Shown here: positions 7,772-15,457 of the stretch, piece after piece
How positions within the stretch are numbered: position 1 is the first letter of the stretch
How the letters are laid out: each line of letters starts with the position of its first letter
Assembly: GCA_038230415.1 (NCBI GenBank)
Contig: JBBRNH010000030.1
Location: forward strand, 1 to 56,560
Length of the DNA stretch: 56,560 nucleotides
Source of the DNA: JBBRNH01 sp038230415
GTDB lineage: Bacteria > Bacteroidota > Bacteroidia > Cytophagales > Spirosomataceae
Direction of reading: 5' to 3'
Translations under genes and position numbers: made by a program
Notes under the pieces: generated by a model
What the model saw: the letters and a program-made list of their open reading frames with translations, nothing else
The model's database searches: none
What the model was told of the DNA's origin: nothing

Positions 7772-9093
7772 AAACCGCCCTGTTCATCATCATGCCATTT
7801 GCCAGTCATTACAATGCCTGTTTAGGACTGATGCAGACCCGAAAACGCGAAGGCTACCGGGTTGTAGCAACCACAGTACCTGCGTTATATGAGCATCTGG
7901 CCGATTTAGGCATCGAATCCGTAGGGATGCCGTTTATGAAAGAAACCGTGATTCAGAACGGGCGGGTTTGGTTGGCGTTATGGCTGCAAAGCCGGTTGAA
8001 TGAACAGTTTGCCCGGCAACGATACCGGGAGTTTTTGTTTACGATACGGATGGCCGAAACGGTTGTTGAGCAATTAGACCCCGCCGAGATTTATATAGAC
8101 GCTACCATCGGCCATTACTATTTTGTGCTGTTTCGGTATCAGGCGCGTATTGTCTTGGTCAACACTCGCTTATCGAGTAGGCAGTTGGCAGGAGTGCCGC
8201 CTTATACGGTAGCTCGAATAGCGAAAAATAACGTGGTCTCGCGGATGCGGGCCGGGTTTGAGTGGGGACTATCGAGACTGAAAGCCGAAGGCCATCGGCA
8301 ACTCGGACGTACTGCATTTGGTAAACTGCATGATGATGTATTGTTAAGCCGGATTACCGAGAAACATGGGCGAACAACCCCTATTCATTGGCACCGCGCC
8401 AACGTGGGCTACGCTGTACCGGCCAACGTACCCGAATGGATACTTTGCCCCAAAGCGTTGGAATATCCCTGGGCAAAGGCCAAACCCGAAGAACGTTATG
8501 TCTGGTATCCTACTGAGCCAACCGTTACACCATTGCCCGAATCGCTCGCCAACTGGTTAGCCCGAACAACAGTCAATGAACGAGTGGTTTATTGTTCGTT
8601 AGGCACGTTGAGCAGTCAAAAACGGGTAATCGCGGTCGCTTTTTTGAGCCGCGTTTTGCGGGTTGTGGCAGGCATCCCAAATATAAAATTGATTGTGGCG
8701 GCTGGTAATTTGGTAGATTCCTTACCGAACGACATGCCGGAAACTGTTTTTCTGACTGACCGTGTACCGCAAACGACACTGTTACCTTACTGCGATGCCA
8801 TGATTACGCACGGCGGTATGAACACCCTGAAAGAGTGCATTACTGCAGGTATACCTATGTTGGCTTATCCGCTTAATTCGAAGGTAGATCAGCCAGGCAA
8901 TGCAGCCCGGATTGTGTATCACGGCTTAGGACTTACAGGGCGTATTGCCCACGAAACCGAAGTTGATTTGCAACAAAAGCTGTTGGCCGTTTTGCAAACG
9001 CCAACCCTTAAACAGAAGGTACTGGCTATGCAGCAACGCTTCTTAGTAGAAGCAAACTTATTTTTCCCGATGGATTTGGCCGAATCAAGATAA
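7768..9093 (+). CDS. GT1-type (UGT-like) glycosyltransferase
   Basis: The 441-residue protein has the two-Rossmann GT-B layout. The N-terminal half begins MKTALFIIMPFASHYNACLGL. The donor half carries YCSLGTLSSQKR near 272, VPQTTLLPYCDAMITHGGMNT near 330-352 and a Q residue in VDQPGNA, matching the donor-binding signature of family 1 glycosyltransferases that use UDP- or TDP-sugars. Translational coupling with the redox gene before it and the peptide gene 32 bases after it suggests it acts in the same pathway, possibly on peptide 2. Known glycocin transferases are GT2, so this would be a different solution. A lipid or small-molecule acceptor is the alternative. Confidence 0.8.
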   Translation: MKTALFIIMPFASHYNACLGLMQTRKREGYRVVATTVPALYEHLADLGIESVGMPFMKETVIQNGRVWLALWLQSRLNEQFARQRYREFLFTIRMAETVVEQLDPAEIYIDATIGHYYFVLFRYQARIVLVNTRLSSRQLAGVPPYTVARIAKNNVVSRMRAGFEWGLSRLKAEGHRQLGRTAFGKLHDDVLLSRITEKHGRTTPIHWHRANVGYAVPANVPEWILCPKALEYPWAKAKPEERYVWYPTEPTVTPLPESLANWLARTTVNERVVYCSLGTLSSQKRVIAVAFLSRVLRVVAGIPNIKLIVAAGNLVDSLPNDMPETVFLTDRVPQTTLLPYCDAMITHGGMNTLKECITAGIPMLAYPLNSKVDQPGNAARIVYHGLGLTGRIAHETEVDLQQKLLAVLQTPTLKQKVLAMQQRFLVEANLFFPMDLAESR

Positions 9094-9124
9094 ATTAATC
9101 AGTTCACTTTAATCATGTAAAATC

Positions 9125-9376
9125 ATGAAACGAATGTTGTTGAAGTTCTCTGACGCACTGCTCTCTAACGAGCAGATGCGGGCTGTAAAAGGTGGGGGAG
9201 ATTATTGGAACGCATACTCAGCGGGAGCAAAACAAGGCCCTGGCCCTGGCCCTCCAAATGTCCCATGCATTCCCCACGGAAATTTCGATACCTACATCGA
9301 CCCTAATGGTGATGTCTTCACTACCGGGATACGTAACAGTTGCGTTGATAGTCCTCCATCAGTCTATCCTCACTAA
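9125..9376 (+). CDS. Double-glycine leader peptide precursor 2 (two-Cys core)
   Basis: This 83-residue peptide starts MKRMLLKFSDALLSNEQ and has V21-K-G-G24 as the predicted cut site, giving a 59-residue core. The leader pattern LSxEQxxxVxGG is the same as in peptide 1, but the core is unrelated. The core opens GDYWNAY, has a Gly-Pro run (QGPGPGPP) and carries two cysteines (C48, C73) that could form one disulfide, plus several Thr and Ser that could accept sugar. It lies between the glycosyltransferase and the lipoprotein-transporter genes, so it is the most direct client of this operon. No family was recognised for the core. Confidence 0.8.
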   Translation: MKRMLLKFSDALLSNEQMRAVKGGGDYWNAYSAGAKQGPGPGPPNVPCIPHGNFDTYIDPNGDVFTTGIRNSCVDSPPSVYPH

Positions 9377-9439
9377 GAGTCGAGACCTTGAATAGGTACT
9401 TGGATAATGAAAATTAGAGGTCTCAAACAAATATATTAG

Positions 9440-9467
9440 GAGTCCCACAATCAGTCTTTTGTGACTC
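9440..9467 (+). other. Hairpin after peptide 2
   Basis: In the 156 bases between peptide 2 and the lipoprotein gene, GAGT-CC-CACAA pairs with TTGTG-ACTC around an 8-base loop. A looser GAGACC / GGTCTC pair encloses 9382-9420. There is no U-run, so this may be processing or attenuation and not a strong terminator. Confidence 0.3.
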
Positions 9468-9532
9468 TAAGCCTTCGCGTGAGACTTCTGATTTTCATTG
9501 TCCAAATAATTTTTATTAGATACAATAGATGT

Positions 9533-10633
9533 ATGAAAGTATTACACATATTCTTCTGCCTTTTTTCGGCTTTGACTATTCTATCTTGCCACAAATCTAA
9601 TGACCCAAGCTTAATGGACATTCAGCCAGTATTTAAACCGTTTTGGGATAAGTTTCTGCAAGAAGGTCAAAAACGTGGTATAAGCTTCTCGACTGATCAA
9701 CAGGCTATTTCTATTCGTATAGTAGGAGGGCTTCGTAAATTAGGCTATACTGGACAAGCAAACTATGAAACCAGAACTATTATTATCGACTCGATTTGGC
9801 TTTCATCCACAGATGAAGAAAAGCAGCTTTTGCTTTTTCACGAATTAGGCCATTTAATGCTTAATCGAAGTCATGTATTTAGATACTTAGCCAACGGAGA
9901 AGTAGAATCTTTAATGTGGACGACTGAAAATAATTTAGACAAGTGTAGCTGGCCGATTTTCCGAGGATCATTACGCCAGACGTATTATTTGGATGAATTA
10001 TTTAAGCCTCAAATAACACAACCAAATTGGGCATTAGAAAAGTTACCATGGTCAGATAGTAATCAAAAATCTGGTATTCCTATCGTTGGAGAAATGGATT
10101 GGAATGACAATCAATCTTTACAAACACTTACGAAAACCAGCCCAGATCAGATTTCATATAATATACGGCAAGGTATGTTTCAATTAAAGGTAGATAAGCA
10201 GACTCAAAATTCAGGTTTTAAATTACCTGTAAATACGCTTTTTCCTATATTAGATAATACGCTATTGAAAAACTATGAAGTTCGAATGCGCTACAAACTT
10301 TATGGCCGGGGGTTTGAGTTGGGTTGGGCGCCAAGCAATGCTGTGGGGATTGGCTATTTCATTTCATCGAATTATTGTCCATCTCAAACTAACCTTGGTG
10401 TTGGTATAGGTAGTTTTCCTTATTTCTACACAGATAAAATTAAACAACTTTCTAATGATTGGAACGAGTTAGTCTTGCGACATAAAGACAATTATGTCTC
10501 GATATGGCTCAACCAACAATTATTATTTCAGAGCGACGTGCCACCCACAATAACTGAATCTCCACTTGCACTGAAATTGTACTTTGGGCCAGGGCAGTAT
10601 GATTTCGAGTTTATCAGCGTCACTCGTTTATGA
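9533..10633 (+). CDS. Putative HELGH-motif lipoprotein metallopeptidase
   Basis: I start at the internal ATG at 9533, giving 366 residues with a lipoprotein signal (MKVLHIFFCLFSALTILSC, lipid on Cys19); the longer reading from 9461 would bury it. Near residue 102 is FHELGHLMLNRSH, the HExxH-type zinc motif, inside an alpha-beta region that looks like a small metallopeptidase. The second half (from about 180) is beta-rich with GFELGWAPSN and WNELVLRHKDNYVSIW, suggesting a concanavalin/LamG-like sandwich. Base composition is clearly more AT-rich than the flanks. It could trim, bind or give immunity to the exported peptide. The exact peptidase family was not recognised. Confidence 0.65.
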   Translation: MKVLHIFFCLFSALTILSCHKSNDPSLMDIQPVFKPFWDKFLQEGQKRGISFSTDQQAISIRIVGGLRKLGYTGQANYETRTIIIDSIWLSSTDEEKQLLLFHELGHLMLNRSHVFRYLANGEVESLMWTTENNLDKCSWPIFRGSLRQTYYLDELFKPQITQPNWALEKLPWSDSNQKSGIPIVGEMDWNDNQSLQTLTKTSPDQISYNIRQGMFQLKVDKQTQNSGFKLPVNTLFPILDNTLLKNYEVRMRYKLYGRGFELGWAPSNAVGIGYFISSNYCPSQTNLGVGIGSFPYFYTDKIKQLSNDWNELVLRHKDNYVSIWLNQQLLFQSDVPPTITESPLALKLYFGPGQYDFEFISVTRL

Positions 10634-10678
10634 TGAGCTAATAAACCGCAAAATATTTTTCTTTTAAAACTAACTATT

Positions 10679-11542
10679 ATGAAAAATATTATTTTTTCTT
10701 CTTGGACTAAATTCGAAATTATGTTGCTTGCTTTGTTGAGTAGTTATTCTTCATTCGCCCAAAAGTACGATAACGATAATCATCTAACTCGTTCCGAGTA
10801 CTCATCCTATATAGATTATTCACAACATATAGTTTATTATGGTAAAAAAGAAAAATATTTAACAATAAAAACGTATTTACCTGATAGTTCTTTAAATCGC
10901 ATAGATAGTTATCAGATTATTGATCGATCATGGCTTGCCGGTCGTTATGACGGCACAAAAATTGCTATCAAGCAAGGCCCATCTACTATTTATTTCCCTG
11001 CTCAACAAGTCTATTTGCAGTCTAATTATCGAAATAATGAATTAGATGGCTCATTTGTTACATTTTACCAAGATGGTTCTATAAAACGACGCGAATATTA
11101 TAACAATGGTTATTTAAAAAAAAGTCATTGCTATGATTCATTAGGTACTGAGCAAACGAAATATATTCCTTACTTTTCACCCCCTAAATTTATTGGAAAT
11201 ACGAGTGAGTTTTCAAGCTATTTACGTAATAACCTTACAAATATTATCGATGGACAAAGTGTAATAGATGTGAAAATATTTGTATTTATTAACGAAATAG
11301 GTCAAATAATCAATGTCATTAATTATTTCAATCAAACAGCTATAAAACCGATGCTGGCTATCGACTCGAAAACAAATTCAATGCTTGTACAATTAATTAA
11401 AAGAATACCGCAATCAATGCCAAATTCATCAAATTGGACACCTGCGACTCAGGATGGTCGGCCAACAATAGGGCAATGGACTATTTTGGCTTTCAGAAGA
11501 GAAGGCAATGTGATTTTTGAATATAATCAGCGATTACCATGA
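10679..11542 (+). CDS. MORN-like / TonB C-terminal-like periplasmic protein
   Basis: The 287-residue protein has a signal sequence ending SSYSSFAQ (near 28). A middle region contains a MORN-type repeat (GSFVTFYQDGSIKRREYYNNG). The C-terminal domain from about 165 has the shape of TonB_C: FVFINEIGQIINVI, then a run up to IPQSMPNSSNWTPATQDGRP. It lacks a normal TonB N-terminal anchor, so it is unlikely to be a standard energy transducer. It shares the low GC of its upstream neighbour and overlaps the transporter start by ATGA at 11539, implying co-translation. It might connect the barrel-less plug proteins to the export operon, but this is speculative. Confidence 0.65.
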   Translation: MKNIIFSSWTKFEIMLLALLSSYSSFAQKYDNDNHLTRSEYSSYIDYSQHIVYYGKKEKYLTIKTYLPDSSLNRIDSYQIIDRSWLAGRYDGTKIAIKQGPSTIYFPAQQVYLQSNYRNNELDGSFVTFYQDGSIKRREYYNNGYLKKSHCYDSLGTEQTKYIPYFSPPKFIGNTSEFSSYLRNNLTNIIDGQSVIDVKIFVFINEIGQIINVINYFNQTAIKPMLAIDSKTNSMLVQLIKRIPQSMPNSSNWTPATQDGRPTIGQWTILAFRREGNVIFEYNQRLP

Positions 11543-13836
11543 AACCTTTCCCCCACTATCTCCAACCCGACGCGATGGACTGCGGTCCGACTTGTCTCCG
11601 CATGGTGGCAAAGCACTACGGGCGCAGCTATACCATGCCCACCCTGCGGGACTATACGGAGATTGGGAAAGATGGGGTTTCGTTGCTCGGTATCAGTCAG
11701 GGGGCCGAACGGATTGGCCTGCGGTCGTTGGCCGTAACGGTGCCGTTTGCGCGGCTGGCGGCAGAGGCTCCGTTGCCCTGCATTGTGCATTGGGGGCAAA
11801 ATCATTTTGTGGTCGTCTATAAAATCAGTGGCAAACTGATTGGCGGCAAGTGGCAGGTGCGGGTGGCAGACCCGGCGGCTGGCTTGCTTACCTTCACCCG
11901 CGCTGAGTTTGAGACCAAATGGGCTACCACCGTGCAGGACGGCCAACCCACCGGCATCGCGCTGTTGTTAGAGCCAACACCGGGGTTTTTTAATGATGAC
12001 CTCACCCAGAATGGAAGTTCTGCGACGGCTCCCCTCTCCAGTAGGGGAGGGGTCGGGGGTGGGGTAAATGGGGCCGCGAACGGTCAACGCAAAATTGGCC
12101 TTTGGTCATTATTCGCCTATCTCTTTCGCTACAAAGGCTTGCTGGTGCAGTTGGGCTTGGGGTTGCTGGTGGGGTCGGGGTTGCAGTTGGTGCTGCCGTT
12201 TCTGACCCAATCCATTGTTGATACCGGCATCCAAACCCGCAACCTCAACTTTATTACCCTTGTGCTGGTGGCCCAACTGATGCTGTTTGTCGGGCGGCTG
12301 TCGGTTGAGTTTATCCGTAGCTGGATTTTGCTGCATATCTCCACCCGCATCAACCTCGCCATCCTGTCTGACTTCCTGATAAAACTGTTCAAGCTGCCCA
12401 TCTCGTTTTTCGATTCCAAACAAACCGGCGATATTCTCCAGCGCATCGGCGACCACAGCCGGATCGAAAGTTTCCTGACCGGCACCTCGCTCAACGTGCT
12501 GTTTTCGATGCTCAACTTGGTCATTTTCAGTATTGTAGCCGCGTTTTATAGCCCGGTGGTGTTCGGCGTTTTTGCCGTGTCGAGCGTGTTGTATGCCGCC
12601 TGGATTGTCGGGTTTCTGCGGGTCAGGCGGCAGTTAGACCACAAACGGTTTGCGCTGGCTTCGCAAAACCAAAGCAGCCTGATTCAACTCATCACCGGCC
12701 TGCCCGAAATAAAACTCAATAACTGCGAGCATCTGAAACGCTGGGAGTGGGAGAATTTGCAGGTTCGGCAGTTCAAACTAAGCATGAAGGGGCTGGCCGT
12801 GGGGCAGGTGCAGCAGGCGGGCGGCACGCTGCTCAACGAGGGCAAAAACCTCATTATCACCTTTTTGGCGGCTACGGCGGTCGTGAACGGAACCCTCACC
12901 CTGGGCGGCATGGTGGCCCTGCAATACATTATGGGCCAACTCAACGGCCCCGTTGAGCAACTGATTCAGTTTGTGCAGCACTACCAGGATGCCCAAATCA
13001 GTCTGGAACGGCTCAACGAAATCCATCAGCAACCCGACGAAGAACCCCGCGACAAACCGCTGTCCAATGTGCTGCCTCAACACCGCGACATTGTGCTGCG
13101 AAACGTGTCGTTTACCTACCCCGGCGCGGGCAACGACCCGGTTCTGACCGACATCAATCTGCACATTCCGCAGGGCAAAGTCACGGCCATTGTGGGCATG
13201 AGCGGCAGCGGCAAAACCACCCTGATCAAACTTCTGCTCCGCGTTTATGACCCCACCTCCGGCGAAATCCGGGTGGGTGATACCAACCTGAATTACCTCG
13301 GCCACCGGGCGTGGCGCAGCCATTGCGGAACAGTGATGCAGGACGGGTTTATTTTTTCGGATAGCATTGCCAACAACATTGCCTTAGCCGATGAGCGGCC
13401 CAACGTCGGCAAGCTGCACAATGCCGTAACGGTTGCCAATATACGTTCGTTTGTGGAAGAGTTGCCGTTGGGCTACAACACCAAAATCGGGGCCGAGGGT
13501 AACGGCATCAGTCAGGGTCAGCGGCAACGGCTGCTGCTGGCACGGGCGGCCTACAAAGACCCCGATTACCTGTTTCTCGACGAAGCCACTAACGCCCTCG
13601 ATGCCAACAACGAAAGCGTGATTCTGCGGAATTTAGACCAGTTTTTTCAGGGCAACACTGGCAACCGAAAAACGGTGGTGGTGGTGGCGCACCGGCTCAG
13701 TACGGTCAAAAACGCCGATCAGATTGTGGTGCTGGAACGCGGTCGGATTGTGGAAACCGGCACCCATACCGAACTCACCCGGCAGTTTGGCAAGTATTAT
13801 GAGTTGGTCAGGAATCAGTTGGAACTCGGCGTTTGA
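11539..13836 (+). CDS. C39 peptidase-containing ABC transporter (peptide maturation and export)
   Basis: The 765-residue protein has an N-terminal C39 cysteine peptidase at 1-135 with catalytic Cys15 (DCGPTC), His89 (WGQNHF) and Asp111 (VADPAAG). Six membrane helices lie at about 188-480. The ABC ATPase carries Walker A GMSGSGKTT near 553, signature ISQGQRQR near 656, Walker B YLFLDEAT near 677 and the H-loop VVVAHRL. Such transporters cut leaders after Gly-Gly and pump the core across the inner membrane. Both local precursors fit as substrates. Residues about 163-177 are coded by a GC-rich palindromic repeat lying in the linker between peptidase and membrane domain, apparently tolerated. HlyD and TolC genes follow. 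Confidence 0.95.
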   Translation: MKPFPHYLQPDAMDCGPTCLRMVAKHYGRSYTMPTLRDYTEIGKDGVSLLGISQGAERIGLRSLAVTVPFARLAAEAPLPCIVHWGQNHFVVVYKISGKLIGGKWQVRVADPAAGLLTFTRAEFETKWATTVQDGQPTGIALLLEPTPGFFNDDLTQNGSSATAPLSSRGGVGGGVNGAANGQRKIGLWSLFAYLFRYKGLLVQLGLGLLVGSGLQLVLPFLTQSIVDTGIQTRNLNFITLVLVAQLMLFVGRLSVEFIRSWILLHISTRINLAILSDFLIKLFKLPISFFDSKQTGDILQRIGDHSRIESFLTGTSLNVLFSMLNLVIFSIVAAFYSPVVFGVFAVSSVLYAAWIVGFLRVRRQLDHKRFALASQNQSSLIQLITGLPEIKLNNCEHLKRWEWENLQVRQFKLSMKGLAVGQVQQAGGTLLNEGKNLIITFLAATAVVNGTLTLGGMVALQYIMGQLNGPVEQLIQFVQHYQDAQISLERLNEIHQQPDEEPRDKPLSNVLPQHRDIVLRNVSFTYPGAGNDPVLTDINLHIPQGKVTAIVGMSGSGKTTLIKLLLRVYDPTSGEIRVGDTNLNYLGHRAWRSHCGTVMQDGFIFSDSIANNIALADERPNVGKLHNAVTVANIRSFVEELPLGYNTKIGAEGNGISQGQRQRLLLARAAYKDPDYLFLDEATNALDANNESVILRNLDQFFQGNTGNRKTVVVVAHRLSTVKNADQIVVLERGRIVETGTHTELTRQFGKYYELVRNQLELGV
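12028..12065. repeat. In-frame GC-rich palindromic repeat inside the C39 transporter gene
   Basis: CCCCTCTCC AGTA GGGGAGGGG forms a short hairpin followed by GTCGGGGGTGGGGT. The same sequence type forms the larger repeat at 54408-54499 inside the amylase gene. Its length keeps the frame, adding a low-complexity SSRGGVGGGV linker between peptidase and membrane domains. Confidence 0.65.
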
Positions 13837-13847
13837 CCTGAAAAACG

Positions 13848-15362
13848 ATGGACTTGCGGCACTATATCGGAGGACGACAGACACCCGTTGAGTCGGCTGG
13901 TATTGCCGTGCCGGTACGACCAACCGAACCGGCTGACCACTCCGCCCAATCACCTGTACAATCAACACCAGACCAGAATAGTCAATTCGCGCAATCATCT
14001 CTGAAATCAACACAATCAGCGGTTCAATCAGAGTCAGATCAGCATAATCAATCTGCGAAATCACCTTTACAATCTGCGAAATCAGCGGTTAAATCAACGG
14101 TTGAACTCCGCAGCCACGAGATCGACGATGTGCTGGGCCAACCCCCGGCCTGGCTCGTGCGCTGGGGTATTTCGGTCGTGTTTTTTGTGCTGGCCGTGTT
14201 GCTGGGCGCGGCCTGGTTTGTCAAATACCCCGACGTGGTGTCGGCCCCGATGCGGGTGCTGGCCGTGAGTCCGCCCCGGTCGGTGGTGACGCGCACCGAC
14301 GGGAAACTGACCCGGCTATTCGCCAATGACGACGCGCCGGTGCGGGCCGGGCAGGTTTTGGCCTACCTTGAAAGCACCGCCGACCATGCCGAAGTCCTGG
14401 CCTTGGATGCCGTTACCGATACCTTGGTGCAACTCGCCAACGGCGGGCCGTTAGAAGCCCTGAACCGTGTAAGCATCCCGCTGTTTTTTCGGTTGGGCGA
14501 GGTGCAGAAATCCTACCAGACATTTCAGCAGGCGTTTGTGCAGGCCAACGCATCGCTGGGAAACGGCATCAACTCCCAAAAACAGCGGGTGTTGGGTAAC
14601 GACTTAGTGCAACTCCAGACGCTGAATCAGAATCAGGAGGCCCAGCTTACCAACCTGCAAACCGACCTGCAATTGGCCGACGAGGAACTCCGCAGTCAGG
14701 AACGGCTGAGTCAGCGCGGGCTGGTGGCGAAGACCGATTACCGCCAGGCCCTGAGCAAATACCTGAGCCGCAAACAAGCCTACGAACAGGCCCATTCGGT
14801 GCTGAATACCAACCAGTTATCCCAGAACCAAAAGCACCAGGAGCAGCTTGAACTCCGGCGCACCATCACCGATCAGCGGGCCGGATTGATTCAGGCGGTG
14901 AACACCCTGAAAAGCGATGTCGAAAGCTGGAAACAACGCTATGTCGTGTTGTCTCCGGTGGCGGGTCGGTTTTCGATGCCCGCGCCCGTGCAGGAAGGCC
15001 AGTTTATGAAAGCCGGGCAGGAGATCGGCTACGTGCTGCCGCCCGGCACCGGCTACTACGGCGAGATGCTGGTGGGGCAGTACAATTTCGGCAAGGTGCG
15101 GGCCGGGCAAACCGTACTCATCAAACTGCCAAGCTACCCGTATCAGGAGTTCGGTTCGATTCGGGGGCGGGTGCAGATCATCGGCGCGATGCCCAAAGAC
15201 ACCGCCTTCCGGGTGCAGGTGCGGTTGCTGAACGGCCTGACGACCACCGCCAACCGCCGGATTCCGTACCGGACGGGGCTGGTAGCCACCGGGCAGATCG
15301 TGACCGAAGACACGCGCCTGCTGGAACGGCTTTTTCAGGAAGTAAGACGGGTACTGAAATGA
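13848..15362 (+). CDS. HlyD-family periplasmic adaptor
   Basis: The 504-residue membrane-fusion protein has a cytoplasmic N-terminal tail and one membrane helix at about 105-127 (ISVVFFVLAVLLGAAWF). A biotinyl-lipoyl half follows (RTDGKLTRLFANDDAPV), then a long coiled coil at about 230-365, the second lipoyl half (APVQEGQFMKAGQEIG) and a beta-barrel end. It joins the C39 transporter to the TolC channel. The usual family start would be near VELRSHEIDD at residue 85; before it, residues 33-84 are an unusual Gln/Ser repeat tract coded by direct repeats such as AATCTGCGAAATC. The gene follows the transporter by 11 bases and overlaps the TolC frame. Confidence 0.9.
   Translation: MDLRHYIGGRQTPVESAGIAVPVRPTEPADHSAQSPVQSTPDQNSQFAQSSLKSTQSAVQSESDQHNQSAKSPLQSAKSAVKSTVELRSHEIDDVLGQPPAWLVRWGISVVFFVLAVLLGAAWFVKYPDVVSAPMRVLAVSPPRSVVTRTDGKLTRLFANDDAPVRAGQVLAYLESTADHAEVLALDAVTDTLVQLANGGPLEALNRVSIPLFFRLGEVQKSYQTFQQAFVQANASLGNGINSQKQRVLGNDLVQLQTLNQNQEAQLTNLQTDLQLADEELRSQERLSQRGLVAKTDYRQALSKYLSRKQAYEQAHSVLNTNQLSQNQKHQEQLELRRTITDQRAGLIQAVNTLKSDVESWKQRYVVLSPVAGRFSMPAPVQEGQFMKAGQEIGYVLPPGTGYYGEMLVGQYNFGKVRAGQTVLIKLPSYPYQEFGSIRGRVQIIGAMPKDTAFRVQVRLLNGLTTTANRRIPYRTGLVATGQIVTEDTRLLERLFQEVRRVLK
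13944..14110. repeat. Short direct repeats coding a Gln/Ser tract in HlyD
   Basis: Imperfect repeats of the type AATCTGCGAAATCA, CAATCAGCGGTTCAATC and AAATCAACGGTTG fill this stretch. They keep the frame and add about 50 residues to the cytoplasmic tail of the adaptor. It looks like an expanded or inserted dispersed repeat. Confidence 0.5.
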
Positions 15363-15372
15363 TGAGAACGAA

Positions 15373-15450
15373 TTTTTTGTCATTCCGACCTAAGGAGGAA
15401 TCATGGCGTTCTATGCGTAAGATTCCTCCTATGGTCGGAATGACAAAAAA
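15373..15450. repeat. GTCATTCCGAC-family palindromic repeat, copy A
   Basis: Two 30-base arms (15373-15402 and 15421-15450) are reverse complements except for two positions, around an 18-base loop. They contain TTTTTTGTCATTCCGAC and GGAGGAATC. The same element occurs at 19143-19213 and 53184-53265. Here it lies between the HlyD stop and the TolC signal peptide, in frame with TolC. Confidence 0.8.
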
Positions 15451-15457
15451 ACTCGGA

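Noticed and set aside
9192..9395. 67-codon frame overlapping peptide 2 in another phase
   Set aside because: It lacks any leader or family features, while the 9125 frame has a full double-glycine leader.
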